Shown here piece by piece: positions 9,510 to 17,777 of a DNA stretch of 64,000 nucleotides. Position 1 is the stretch's first letter, and every line of letters starts with the position of its first letter. The stretch comes from Litchfieldella qijiaojingensis (lineage in GTDB: Bacteria > Pseudomonadota > Gammaproteobacteria > Pseudomonadales > Halomonadaceae): contig NZ_BMXS01000003.1 of assembly GCF_014651875.1 (NCBI RefSeq), forward strand, positions 124,001 to 188,000. Reading direction: 5' to 3'. The notes under the pieces are model-generated. The model was not told the DNA's origin, made no database searches, and saw nothing but the letters and a program-made list of their open reading frames with translations. Both the position numbers and the translations under genes were made by a program.

Positions 9510-10507
9510 GCGTTCAGCTCCGTCAGCACGCTATCGACGATCTCTGCACCGATCTTGTCGCGCAGGTCATCCACGACGCCTTGGGTGGCTTCGCGCAACT
9601 CGGCGCGCACCTCGGGGGCCAGCGGCGTGAATTCCATGCCGCGCTCGATCAGCGTCTCGCGGGCGGCGGCATCTTCCTCGGCGGCCTTGGCTCGCTGCCA
9701 TTCGACGGCTTCGGTCATGGCCTCGTGGATGGCTTGCCGCTGCTCGTCGCTCAGGGCATTGAACTTGTCCAGATTGGCGACCACGACGATGAAGTCGTAG
9801 AAGTGGCCACTGTCGGACAAGTATTCCTGCACCTCATCCATGCGGTTGGTGCTGATGATGCTGTAGGGGTTCTCCTGGCCGTCCAACACCCCCTGCTGCA
9901 AGGCACCGTAGACCTCCTTGATGTCCATGGACACCGGGTTGGCACCGATGGCGCGGAAGGTGTCGAGGTGGGTCTGATTCGGCTGCAGGCGGATCTTGAG
10001 GTCTTGGAAGTCCTCGATCGAGGTGATCGGCCGGACGCTGTTGGTCACATTGCGGAAACCCAACTCCATGTAACCCAGGGCGGCGAAGCCCTTCTCGGCC
10101 AGCTTTTCGTCGAGCAGGTCTCCGACTTCGCCATCGATGAGGCGGAAGGCATCCTCGCGGCTATCGAAGGCGAACGGCAGGCTCAGGGCCTCGAGCTCGG
10201 GGACGATGCGCGACAGGTAGGAGATGCCGATCCAGGTCCCCATGATGGCGCCGGAGCGAACCTGGTCGATGTTCTCGCCGGCACCGCCCAGTTGCATGTT
10301 GGGGAACAACTGGGCACTCAGGTCGCCATCGGTACGGCTGGCGAGTTCCTCCTGGAAGATCTCCATGGCTTTGCTGGACGAATGGTCGCCGGGGAAGTTG
10401 CCGCCGAAACGCAGGTTCTCGGCGTTGGCCAGCGAGGGGACGGCGAGCCCCAGGGCCAGCAGCAGGGTACCGCAGTGTCGGGTGAAGCGCGTTGTTGTTG
10501 TCATCAT
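9506..10507 (-). CDS. TRAP transporter substrate-binding protein (DctP family)
   Basis: The 333-residue product has a signal peptide (hydrophobic GTLLLALGLAVPSLANA, cleaved before ENLRFGG) and DctP-family segments AMEIFQEELASRTDGDL, QLFPNMQLGGAGENIDQV and DLKIRLQPNQTHLDTF; the arginine in LKIRLQ normally binds the substrate carboxylate. The start at 10507 has AAGGA seven bases upstream; an immediately adjacent second ATG (10504) is possible, and a longer in-frame start at 10570 is unlikely because the signal peptide would be buried. It is the first gene of the minus-strand TRAP module. Confidence 0.92.
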   Translation of the reverse strand: MMTTTTRFTRHCGTLLLALGLAVPSLANAENLRFGGNFPGDHSSSKAMEIFQEELASRTDGDLSAQLFPNMQLGGAGENIDQVRSGAIMGTWIGISYLSRIVPELEALSLPFAFDSREDAFRLIDGEVGDLLDEKLAEKGFAALGYMELGFRNVTNSVRPITSIEDFQDLKIRLQPNQTHLDTFRAIGANPVSMDIKEVYGALQQGVLDGQENPYSIISTNRMDEVQEYLSDSGHFYDFIVVVANLDKFNALSDEQRQAIHEAMTEAVEWQRAKAAEEDAAARETLIERGMEFTPLAPEVRAELREATQGVVDDLRDKIGAEIVDSVLTELNA

Positions 10508-10606
10508 GAGAGTGTCCTTGTGTGGGAAGACGGTTATTTCCGGGCCGAGTTGAAACCCAGGAATGAACATAGGTCAGGACACTTAGAAATTCAAAACTTA
10601 AAATAC

Positions 10607-10623
10607 TGTTTTTTTAAAAAACA
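10607..10623. promoter_or_regulatory. A/T-rich dyad in the promoter region of the minus-strand TRAP module
   Basis: TG, seven T, six A and CA form a 17-bp near-perfect palindrome about 100 bp upstream of the dctP start, inside a stretch (about 10580-10660) far richer in A and T than its surroundings. It probably holds the dctP promoter and possibly an operator. An inverted repeat AGGTTCCG/CGGAACCT (10673-10680, 10710-10717) lies just past the end of the neighbouring gntR gene. Confidence 0.4.
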
Positions 10624-10728
10624 ATATAAATCAATATGTTAAAATTTATATATTTGAGAGGTAAGAGAGATAAGGTTCCGCCAATGAGCCGGTGGGTAGT
10701 AGGGAGGGACGGAACCTCTTCTAGAGCA

Positions 10729-11427
10729 TCAACTCTGCTGCAGGCCTTGAATGACGGCGTTGCCGGTCTTGCGCATGTGTAGGCTCATGGCGGTGGAAAG
10801 GGCCTGTGCATCACGCCTTTCGAGCGCTTCAACGAAGTATTCGTGTTCCTTGGCGGATTCTTCCCAGCGGCCCAACTGCATGTTGGCTGCGTAGCGGGCA
10901 CGGGTGATCCTGAGCGTCAACGAGGTCTCGAGCTCAAGTAGTACGCGATTGCCGGCGATTTCGCTAAGGCGGCGATGGATTGCCTGATTGAGCTGGAAGT
11001 ATTCCTTGCGTTGATTGTTGTGATATTTCTCCATCATGCGCTCGTGCATGGCGCGGATCTCGGCGATTTCAGCATCGCTAGCCCGGGTCGCCAACAGGGT
11101 GCCTGACAGCCCCTCCAGCACTGCCATCACTTCGAACAGGTCGGCCACTTCCTCGGCGTCCACTTCGGTGACCTTGGCGCCGCGGTTGGGCAGTAACTCC
11201 ACCAGCCCTTCACTGGCCAGCACCTTGAGCGCCTGCCGCAGGGGAGTGGGAGAGACCTCGAAGGCCTCGCACAACTGCTTTTCGGAAATGCGGCTGCCTG
11301 GCTCCAGCTCGCCTTCCAGTACCATCTCGCGCAATCGCTCGGTCACTGCCTCATACAGCGTGTGACGACGCAAGGGCGTAGCGCGAGAAGCCCTGGCGCC
11401 ATCGACGGTTGGGAATGTTTCGGCCAT
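10729..11427 (-). CDS. GntR-family regulator with FCD domain (second)
   Basis: The 232-residue regulator has an N-terminal winged helix with LCEAFEVSPTPLRQALKVL and a C-terminal FCD domain including YFQLNQAIHRRLSEIAGNR and the terminal HMRKTGNAVIQGL. I chose the ATG at 11427, which has AAGGAGA seven bases upstream, over an in-frame start at 11490. It sits between two facing catabolic modules. The gap between it and the plus-strand AMDase-like gene contains a perfect 20-bp palindrome, so it probably controls the plus-strand module and its own expression. Confidence 0.9.
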   Translation of the reverse strand: MAETFPTVDGARASRATPLRRHTLYEAVTERLREMVLEGELEPGSRISEKQLCEAFEVSPTPLRQALKVLASEGLVELLPNRGAKVTEVDAEEVADLFEVMAVLEGLSGTLLATRASDAEIAEIRAMHERMMEKYHNNQRKEYFQLNQAIHRRLSEIAGNRVLLELETSLTLRITRARYAANMQLGRWEESAKEHEYFVEALERRDAQALSTAMSLHMRKTGNAVIQGLQQS

Positions 11428-11533
11428 GCGAGATTCTCCTTGTTCGTGGCTAGCGCTGGCGTACGCCTCGGCCAAGCTGGGTGAAAGCATGCTTGCAAAA
11501 TTCTACCGCTGTGCAATCCTTGGGTCATCAAAA

Positions 11534-11553
11534 GAATTTGGAATTCCAAATTC
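11534..11553. promoter_or_regulatory. Perfect 20-bp palindrome, probable GntR operator
   Basis: GAATTTGGAA followed by its exact complement TTCCAAATTC forms an uninterrupted 20-bp palindrome. A further half-site-like AAATTCCAAAA follows at 11555-11565. It lies in the divergent gap between a GntR gene and the first gene of the TRAP/hydantoinase module, where an operator is expected. Binding by that regulator is an inference. Confidence 0.55.
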
Positions 11554-11616
11554 TAAATTCCAAAATCGGAATGCTCCTTCTAAAGAATCACAACGAGAAC
11601 AAGGAACACGCCTCCC

Positions 11617-12354
11617 ATGAAACGCACCCTCATCGGTATGCTGACACCCTCTTCCAACACCGTGCTGGAGCCCTATACCAGCGCCCTGTTGCAGGACCTG
11701 ATGCCGTGGGTCACGGCGCACTTCCAGCGCTTTACGGTCAAGGAGATCTCCTTGCGCGACGAGGCCTTGGCCCAGTTCGATCCCGCTCCCTTGCTGGCCG
11801 CTGCGCAACTGCTCTGCGACGCCAGGATGGATGTGATCGCCTGGAACGGCACCTCCTCTAGCTGGCTGGGGTTCGAGACTGACCGGCGACTGTGCGCGGC
11901 TATCCGCGAGGCCACGGGCGTGCCAGCTACCACCAGTGTGTTGGCCCTGAACGAGGTGTTGCAGCGGACCGAGGTACGGCGTCTGGGATTGGTGACGCCT
12001 TACCTCGACGACATTCAGGCGGCGATCGTCGCCAACTACGAGGCCGAGGGTCATGAGGTGGTCGCCGAGCGACACTTGGGCGATCGAGGCAATTTCTCCT
12101 TTTCCGAGTACGACGAGGCCACCTTGGCCGGCATGGTGCGCGATGTGGCCAAGTCGCGTCCCGAGGCGATCACCATCCTTTGCACCAATCTGCGCGGAGC
12201 CGGCATTGTCGCCGAGCTGGAGCGCGAGCTCGGTATTCCCATCTACGACTCGGTCAGCGTGACGGTGTGGAAGACCCTGTTGATGACGGGAAACGATCCG
12301 TCGCAGATCCAGGGCTGGGGGCGGTTGTTCGAGGATCGCCGCCTAGGAGCCTAG
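11617..12354 (+). CDS. Arylmalonate decarboxylase-like protein (maleate isomerase / Asp-Glu racemase superfamily)
   Basis: The 245-residue protein has the two-domain fold of the Asp/Glu racemase superfamily, starting IGMLTPSSNTVLEPY. It keeps one cysteine of the usual pair, C189 in ILCTNLRGAG. The other cysteine position is within G78-T79-S80. That combination, plus Y129 in VTPYLDD, matches arylmalonate decarboxylase (G74, T75, S76, Y126, C188) rather than racemases or maleate isomerases, which have two cysteines. It may therefore decarboxylate a malonate-type acid; the real substrate is unknown. AAGGA upstream supports the start. It opens a module with a TRAP transporter, dihydropyrimidinase and hydratase. 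Confidence 0.78.
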   Translation: MKRTLIGMLTPSSNTVLEPYTSALLQDLMPWVTAHFQRFTVKEISLRDEALAQFDPAPLLAAAQLLCDARMDVIAWNGTSSSWLGFETDRRLCAAIREATGVPATTSVLALNEVLQRTEVRRLGLVTPYLDDIQAAIVANYEAEGHEVVAERHLGDRGNFSFSEYDEATLAGMVRDVAKSRPEAITILCTNLRGAGIVAELERELGIPIYDSVSVTVWKTLLMTGNDPSQIQGWGRLFEDRRLGA

Positions 12355-12437
12355 GAGCCTAGGACTTTGACTTCACGCGGGCGTCCGCCCGAGACGGTCG
12401 ATCGACAACAACAAACCAACTGGCAAGAGGTATCGTG

Positions 12438-13496
12438 ATGAAAGCAACGACAATCAAGCGAATCTCCCTGGGCGCTGCAGTCGCTTGTGGCATGGCGTTG
12501 GGCGGCATGGCTCAGGCGGAAACGTCGCTCAGGGTGGTAGGCAACTTCTCGGGCAACAAGATCCATGTCGAGGAAGTCGAACGCCCTTTCTTCGAAAAGC
12601 TGGATGCCCGCGACGACCTGGCGGTGACCTATAACACCATGGATGGTATCGGTGTCGATGCTGCCGATGCCCTGCGCCTGATTCGTTCCGGGGCCTTCGA
12701 TGTGATGTCGGTGCAGATTGGCATGGCGTCCCGTGACGAGCCCTTCTTCGAAGGCATCGATCTGGCCGGCGTCTCGCAGACGCTCGACGAGCAGCGTGAA
12801 GCCGTCAATGCCATCCGTGACAAGTTCGACGCGCGGCTGCAGGAGCGCTTCAACGCCAAGCTGATGACGCTGTGGCCGTTCGGCCCGCAGATGATGTTCT
12901 GCAACGGCGAAATTTCGGGAGTGGAGGACCTGAAGGGCAAGAAGGTGCGGGTCTTTACCCCATCGATGTCACGTCTGGTGCAAGGACTGGGAGCGACTCC
13001 CGTGACGCTGCAGTTCAGTGAGGTCTACCTGGCCCTGCAGCGTGGTGTGGCCGATTGCGGGGTGACCGCGCCTACCGCCGGCAATAGCGGCAAATGGCCG
13101 GAAGTCACCAACCATTTCGTGCCGCTGCCGCTGTCCTACTCGGTGCAGGGACACTTCATGAACCTGGACACCTGGAACCGTCTCGACGAGACCCAGCAGC
13201 AGGAGCTCGAGGCAGCCTTCGCCGAAATGGAAGAGGCGATGTGGCAGGTGGCTTACACCGTCAATGACGATGCCATTGCCTGCAGCACCGGGCAGTCGAG
13301 CTGTCGCGATCATGAAGCCTATGACATGACCCTGGTGGAACTCGACGAGGCCTCGCGGGAGCGGGTCAGCGCGATCACCGCCGAGGCCGTGTTGCCGGTT
13401 TGGGGCGAGAGCTGCGAGTTGCAATACGATGGCTGCGCCGCGGTGTGGAACGACACGGTCGGGGCCGCCGCGAGCTTGTCCATCGACCTGCCGTGA
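12438..13496 (+). CDS. TRAP transporter substrate-binding protein (DctP family, second system)
   Basis: The 352-residue periplasmic protein has a signal peptide ending near GMAQA and the DctP-type core, including LKGKKVRVFTPSMSRLVQGL with the carboxylate-binding arginine, and LQFSEVYLALQRGVADCG. It is only distantly similar to the DctP at 9506-10507 and carries additional cysteines in the C-terminal third (ACSTGQSSC and CELQYDGC), possibly disulphides. AAGAGG precedes the ATG at 12438. It is followed by its two permease genes. Confidence 0.9.
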   Translation: MKATTIKRISLGAAVACGMALGGMAQAETSLRVVGNFSGNKIHVEEVERPFFEKLDARDDLAVTYNTMDGIGVDAADALRLIRSGAFDVMSVQIGMASRDEPFFEGIDLAGVSQTLDEQREAVNAIRDKFDARLQERFNAKLMTLWPFGPQMMFCNGEISGVEDLKGKKVRVFTPSMSRLVQGLGATPVTLQFSEVYLALQRGVADCGVTAPTAGNSGKWPEVTNHFVPLPLSYSVQGHFMNLDTWNRLDETQQQELEAAFAEMEEAMWQVAYTVNDDAIACSTGQSSCRDHEAYDMTLVELDEASRERVSAITAEAVLPVWGESCELQYDGCAAVWNDTVGAAASLSIDLP

Positions 13497-13547
13497 CCGG
13501 AAAGCGACGGGGGCCGGGCCCCCGTCGACCAGCGAGAGGCTCATCTC

Positions 13548-14162
13548 ATGTTGACCCAGAAACCATATCGCGCGGCCCACCGGCTGGCGCATGTCGCGGC
13601 CATCGCTGCGGGCTATGCCGCGCTGGGGCTGTCGGGGCTGATCACCTTCGAGGTCATCGCCCGCAAGCTGTTCAGTTTTTCCCTCCAGGGCGTCGATGAG
13701 CTTGGCGGCTATGTGCTGGCCATCGGCGTTGCCTTCAGTTTTGCCTATGCCCTGCTTCATCGTGCCCATACTCGGGTCGATGTGCTGCTGATGATGCTGC
13801 CGGCCGCGTTGCGCGCACCGCTCAATGTCCTGGCGGCAACGCTATTGGCGGCCTTCGCGACCTTCATGCTGTGGCGAGGCGTCGAGACGCTGCGCGAGAC
13901 CCTGGAGTTCGGCAGTCGCGCCAGCACACCGCTACAGACGCCGTTATGGATTCCGCAGTCGTTGTGGGTGATGGGGCTTGCCGTGTTCGCGGCTTTGGCG
14001 CTGTTGCTGGCCGGGCGTGCCTGGAGCCTGCTGCTGCGCGGGCGTGGCACCACCCTCAACCGCGAGTTCGATCCACGTTCCACCGATGACGAACTCGACG
14101 AGGCCAGGCATGACTATGCCAACGACAAGCACGCCGCCACCGTCGGGAGGACGCCAGTATGA
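13548..14162 (+). CDS. TRAP transporter small permease (DctQ family, second system)
   Basis: The 204-residue membrane protein has four hydrophobic helices with the family pattern ELGGYVLAIGVAFSFAYAL in the second quarter and HRAHTRVDVLL after it. A hydrophilic tail of about 40 residues follows the last helix. GAGAGG lies upstream of the ATG. Its stop overlaps the start of the large permease gene (ATGA), so the two are coupled. Confidence 0.9.
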   Translation: MLTQKPYRAAHRLAHVAAIAAGYAALGLSGLITFEVIARKLFSFSLQGVDELGGYVLAIGVAFSFAYALLHRAHTRVDVLLMMLPAALRAPLNVLAATLLAAFATFMLWRGVETLRETLEFGSRASTPLQTPLWIPQSLWVMGLAVFAALALLLAGRAWSLLLRGRGTTLNREFDPRSTDDELDEARHDYANDKHAATVGRTPV

Positions 14163-15460
14163 TTGGTGCCATCGAAGTCCTGATCGGCTTTTTCATCATG
14201 CTGGGCATGATGGCGGCTGGCTTGCACGTGGCAGTGGCTATCTTCAGTGTTGCCGCCCTGGGGACCTTGCTGTATCTGGGCACGCCACTGCTGTATTCGT
14301 TCGGCGATACCTTGTGGAGCACCCTCAACGACTTCCTGTTGACGGCGATTCCACTGTTCATCCTGCTCGGCGAACTGCTGCTGCGCAGCGGCATCACCGA
14401 ACGCATGTATAGCGCCCTATCGGTGTGGCTGAACCGCATGCCGGGCGGGTTGCTGCATACCAACATCGGGGCGTCGTCGATGTTCGCCGCCATGTCCGGC
14501 TCCTCGGTGGCCACTGCCGCGACCATTGGCACCGTGGCACTGCCGGCCTTTGCCGAACGCGGCTACAGCGAGCGCCTGGCGTTGGGCACGCTGGCGGCTG
14601 GCGCCACCCTGGGCATCCTGATTCCGCCCAGCATCAACATGATCATTTACGGCGCGATCACCAACACCTCCATCGGCAAGCTGTTCATCGCCGGCATCCT
14701 GCCCGGGCTGGCGTTGGCCGGGTGCTTCATGCTGGCGATCATGGCCTTCAGCCTGTTGTGCCCCGGCGTGGCCGGCGAGCGCGAGCCGCGTGTGCCACTG
14801 GGCGAGCGAGTCAGGTCGCTGGTCGATCTGTTGCCGCCAGCTTGTGTCTTCGCGATCGTCATCGGCAGCATCTACAGCGGTTGGGCCACTCCCACCGAGG
14901 CGGCGGCCCTGGGCGTTGTCGCGGCGTTGATCCTGGCGGCACTGAACCGCAAGTTGACGCTGACCATGCTTCACGAGTGCTTCCTGTCCATGGCGCGCAC
15001 CACGGCGATGATCCTGCTGATCATCGTGGCAGCGTTCTTCCTCAACTACATCGTCGGCATCCTGGGCATTCCCACCACCCTGACCCGCTGGGTTGCCGAC
15101 CTGGGGTTGACCCCGCTGGGGCTGATCCTGGCGCTGGTGGTCTTCTATCTGGTGTTGGGCTGCTTCCTCGAGACGCTGTCGATGATGATCGCCACCGTGC
15201 CCATCGTGGTGCCGATGGTGGTGCAGTTCGGCTTCGACCCGGTGTGGTTCGGCATCTTCCTGGTGATCATGATGGAAATCTCGCTGATCACCCCGCCGAT
15301 CGGCATGAACCTCTACGTGGTCCAGGGCGTGCGCGGGCGCGGTTCGATCATGGACGTGATGCTCGGCAGCTTGCCCTTCTTCGCCATCATGCTGGCCTTC
15401 GTGTTCCTGATCATCGCCTGGCCGCAACTGGTGCTGTGGCTGCCCAACGCCATGGGCTGA
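14159..15460 (+). CDS. TRAP transporter large permease (DctM family, second system)
   Basis: The 433-residue inner-membrane protein has about 12 transmembrane segments and the DctM signatures TAIPLFILLGELLLRSGI, MSGSSVATAATIGTVALP and LGILIPPSINMIIYGAI. It is the transport channel of the plus-strand TRAP system, which probably imports the substrate that the decarboxylase-like, dihydropyrimidinase and hydratase proteins of this module act on. The C-terminal segment LITPPIGMNLYVVQG is also typical. Confidence 0.93.
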   Translation: MIGAIEVLIGFFIMLGMMAAGLHVAVAIFSVAALGTLLYLGTPLLYSFGDTLWSTLNDFLLTAIPLFILLGELLLRSGITERMYSALSVWLNRMPGGLLHTNIGASSMFAAMSGSSVATAATIGTVALPAFAERGYSERLALGTLAAGATLGILIPPSINMIIYGAITNTSIGKLFIAGILPGLALAGCFMLAIMAFSLLCPGVAGEREPRVPLGERVRSLVDLLPPACVFAIVIGSIYSGWATPTEAAALGVVAALILAALNRKLTLTMLHECFLSMARTTAMILLIIVAAFFLNYIVGILGIPTTLTRWVADLGLTPLGLILALVVFYLVLGCFLETLSMMIATVPIVVPMVVQFGFDPVWFGIFLVIMMEISLITPPIGMNLYVVQGVRGRGSIMDVMLGSLPFFAIMLAFVFLIIAWPQLVLWLPNAMG

Positions 15461-15493
15461 GTCACGCCATACGACAATGACAAGGGAAATCCC

Positions 15494-16924
15494 ATGAGTG
15501 ACTTCGATACTATCATCAAGAACGGTCTGATCATCACCGCCGCCGATCGCTATGTCGCCGATATCGGCATCAAGGAAGGGCGTATCGCCGCCCTTGGTCA
15601 GGCACTCGGCAATGCCGCCGAGATCATCGACGCCGATGGGCTATGGGTGATGCCCGGTGGCATCGACGCCCACTGCCACCTCGACCAGCCGCTCGGCGAT
15701 GGCGCGGTGATGGCCGACGACTTCCACAGCGGGACCCGCTCGGCGGCCTGTGGCGGCACCACCACGGTGATCCCCTTCGCCGCCCAGCAGAAGGGGCAGA
15801 GCCTGCGCGCCGCGGTGGATGACTATCATCGGCGCAGCGAGGGCAAGGCCTTCATAGATTACGCCTTCCACATGATCGTCACCGATCCCACCGAAACGGT
15901 GCTCAAGGAAGAACTGCCGGCATTGATCGAGGAGGGCTACAGCTCGTTCAAGATCTACATGACCTATGACGACCTCAAGCTCAACGATCGCGAGATCCTC
16001 AAGGTGCTGGCCCTGGCCCGGCGCGAAGGGGCGATGGTCATGGTGCACGCCGAGAATGCCGACTGCATCGCCTACCTGACCGAATTGCTCGAAGCGTGCG
16101 GCAAGACGGCGCCCGTCTATCATGGCGAGGCGCACTCGACGATCGCCGAACGCGAGGCCACCCACCGTGCCATTTCGCTGGCCGAACTGATCGACGTCCC
16201 GGTACTGATCGTGCATGTCTCGGGACCCGAGGCGATCGAGCAGATTCGCTGGGCACAGAGCCGCGGCCTGCGCGTCTATGGCGAGACCTGCCCGCAATAT
16301 CTGATGCTCACCGCCACCGATCTGGACCAGGAAGGCTTCGAGGGCGCAAAGTGCGTGTGTAGCCCACCGCCGCGCGACGAGGCTGCCCAGCAGGCGGTGT
16401 GGCAGGCACTGGAGAGCGGTGTCTTCCAAGTGTTCTCCTCGGACCATGCGCCGTTCCGCTACGAGGACCCCAAGGGCAAGAAGCTGCACGGCGAAACGGC
16501 CTGCTTCAAGCATATCCCCAACGGCATTCCCGGGCTCGAGACCCGGCTGCCGATCCTGTTCTCCGAGGGCGTGATAAAAGAGCGCATCGACGCGACCCGC
16601 TTCGTGGCGTTGACCGCGACCAATCCGGCCAAGATCTATGGTCTCTACCCACGCAAGGGCACCATCGCCATTGGCTCCGATGCCGACCTGACGCTGTGGG
16701 ACAGCCGAGCCCGCACCACCGTACGCAACGCCGAGCTGCACCACGATGTCGACTACACTCCTTATGAAGGGCTCGAGCTTACCGGACGGCCGGTATTGAC
16801 GTTGTGCCGTGGCCAGGTGGTGTCCCGCGATGGCCGGCTCGCCGGCGAACCGGGGTTCGGGCAATTTCTCGAATGTGGCAAGCCGCAACCGGCGCGGCCG
16901 CGTGGCGAAGCCAAGGGGTTCTGA
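15494..16924 (+). CDS. hydA: Dihydropyrimidinase / hydantoinase
   Basis: The 476-residue cyclic amidohydrolase opens dihydropyrimidine or 5-substituted hydantoin rings to N-carbamoyl amino acids. The binuclear metal site is intact: DAHCHLDQP (HxH), the lysine in FKIYMTYDD expected to be carbamylated, the histidines in MVHAENAD and LIVHVSGPEA, and the aspartate in FSSDHAPF. It lies 34 bp after the TRAP permease gene and two bases before the hydratase-like gene, so it belongs to that operon. No N-carbamoyl amino acid amidohydrolase is present in the window, leaving the next step unassigned. Confidence 0.9.
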   Translation: MSDFDTIIKNGLIITAADRYVADIGIKEGRIAALGQALGNAAEIIDADGLWVMPGGIDAHCHLDQPLGDGAVMADDFHSGTRSAACGGTTTVIPFAAQQKGQSLRAAVDDYHRRSEGKAFIDYAFHMIVTDPTETVLKEELPALIEEGYSSFKIYMTYDDLKLNDREILKVLALARREGAMVMVHAENADCIAYLTELLEACGKTAPVYHGEAHSTIAEREATHRAISLAELIDVPVLIVHVSGPEAIEQIRWAQSRGLRVYGETCPQYLMLTATDLDQEGFEGAKCVCSPPPRDEAAQQAVWQALESGVFQVFSSDHAPFRYEDPKGKKLHGETACFKHIPNGIPGLETRLPILFSEGVIKERIDATRFVALTATNPAKIYGLYPRKGTIAIGSDADLTLWDSRARTTVRNAELHHDVDYTPYEGLELTGRPVLTLCRGQVVSRDGRLAGEPGFGQFLECGKPQPARPRGEAKGF

Positions 16925-16926
16925 GC

Positions 16927-17688
16927 ATGACTCGCGACGAGATCATCGAAGCCGGTGCCCGGTGCTTGATCGAGGCGCATCAACGTCGGGCTCGGATAGC
17001 GGTACCCGAGGATATCCCGCTTGCCGAGCTCGAGGATGCCTATGCCATTCAGGAGCGTGTCTCCGCGACACTGGGTACGCCTTCGGGTTGGAAGTTGGGC
17101 GGCATTCGCAGGGGGGAAGTGCCGCGTTATTCGCGACTGTTCGCTGAGCTCAGCCATGACTCGCCGGCACGCCTGGCGCGTCGGGATTTTCACGTGGTGT
17201 ACCTCGAACCCGAACTGGCGGTAACGTTGGGTGAGGGGATCCCCTCCCGCGGCACTCCTTATACCCTGAGCGAGATCGCCTCGCGGGTGGCGAGCCTGCA
17301 TGCCGCCATCGAGGTGGTCGACAGCCGCTTCACGAATTGGCCCGAGGTACCGCCACTGTGGCAATTGGCCGATGGGTTGAGTCATGGTGCCTTCGTGCTG
17401 GGTGGTGGTACATCGGTCGATGATCTGAGCCGGATGGCCAATGCCGCCTACCACCTGAGCCTGGACGGCGAAGTCAGCATGGCCGGGCGCGGCGGTCACC
17501 CCGGTGGCGATCCGGCCCGGCTGCTGGTGGAAATGATCAACGATCGCATTGCCCGAAGCGGCGAGGGCTTCCACGCCGGCGAGGTGATCACCACCGGGAC
17601 CTTCGAGGGTGTGGTGGAGATGCTCGTAGGCCAGCGGGCGCGGTTGGTATTCGAAGGGATCGGGCAGGTGGAACTGAGGATGCAGTGA
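16927..17688 (+). CDS. 2-keto-4-pentenoate hydratase-like protein (fumarylacetoacetase superfamily)
   Basis: The 253-residue product resembles MhpD-type hydratases and related decarboxylases: EDAYAIQERVSATLG near residue 40, WKLGG, the metal-binding glutamates in YLEPELAVTLG and AAIEVVDSRF, and a C-terminal GEVITTGTFEGVVEM. These enzymes act on enol or keto forms of unsaturated acids. The ATG at 16927 lies two bases after the hydA stop; a longer frame from 16804 would overlap hydA needlessly. Its part in a ureide or malonate pathway is unclear and may indicate a non-standard substrate. Confidence 0.82.
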   Translation: MTRDEIIEAGARCLIEAHQRRARIAVPEDIPLAELEDAYAIQERVSATLGTPSGWKLGGIRRGEVPRYSRLFAELSHDSPARLARRDFHVVYLEPELAVTLGEGIPSRGTPYTLSEIASRVASLHAAIEVVDSRFTNWPEVPPLWQLADGLSHGAFVLGGGTSVDDLSRMANAAYHLSLDGEVSMAGRGGHPGGDPARLLVEMINDRIARSGEGFHAGEVITTGTFEGVVEMLVGQRARLVFEGIGQVELRMQ

Positions 17689-17725
17689 AAGGGCTCATGA
17701 GCAAGTCAGGATAGCGCTTGTTGTG

Positions 17726-17767
17726 CCGCTGTGGCCTACGCTTAGGGTATGCGTTGGTGCACAGCGG
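17726..17767 (+). other. Inverted repeat in the leader of the REC-GDH gene
   Basis: CCGCTGTG (17726-17733) and CACAGCGG (17760-17767) are exact complements separated by 26 bases. The right arm ends 10 bases before the ATG at 17778 and lies close to or across the ribosome-binding region. It could be an operator or a structure that affects translation; nothing else in the 89-bp gap is clear. Confidence 0.35.
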
Positions 17768-17777
17768 GGCACAGGGC

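Noticed and set aside
14417-15427. A 336-codon minus-strand frame opposite the TRAP large permease gene
   Set aside because: Rich in H, D, Q and R with no recognisable fold, exactly opposite a well-supported membrane protein gene.
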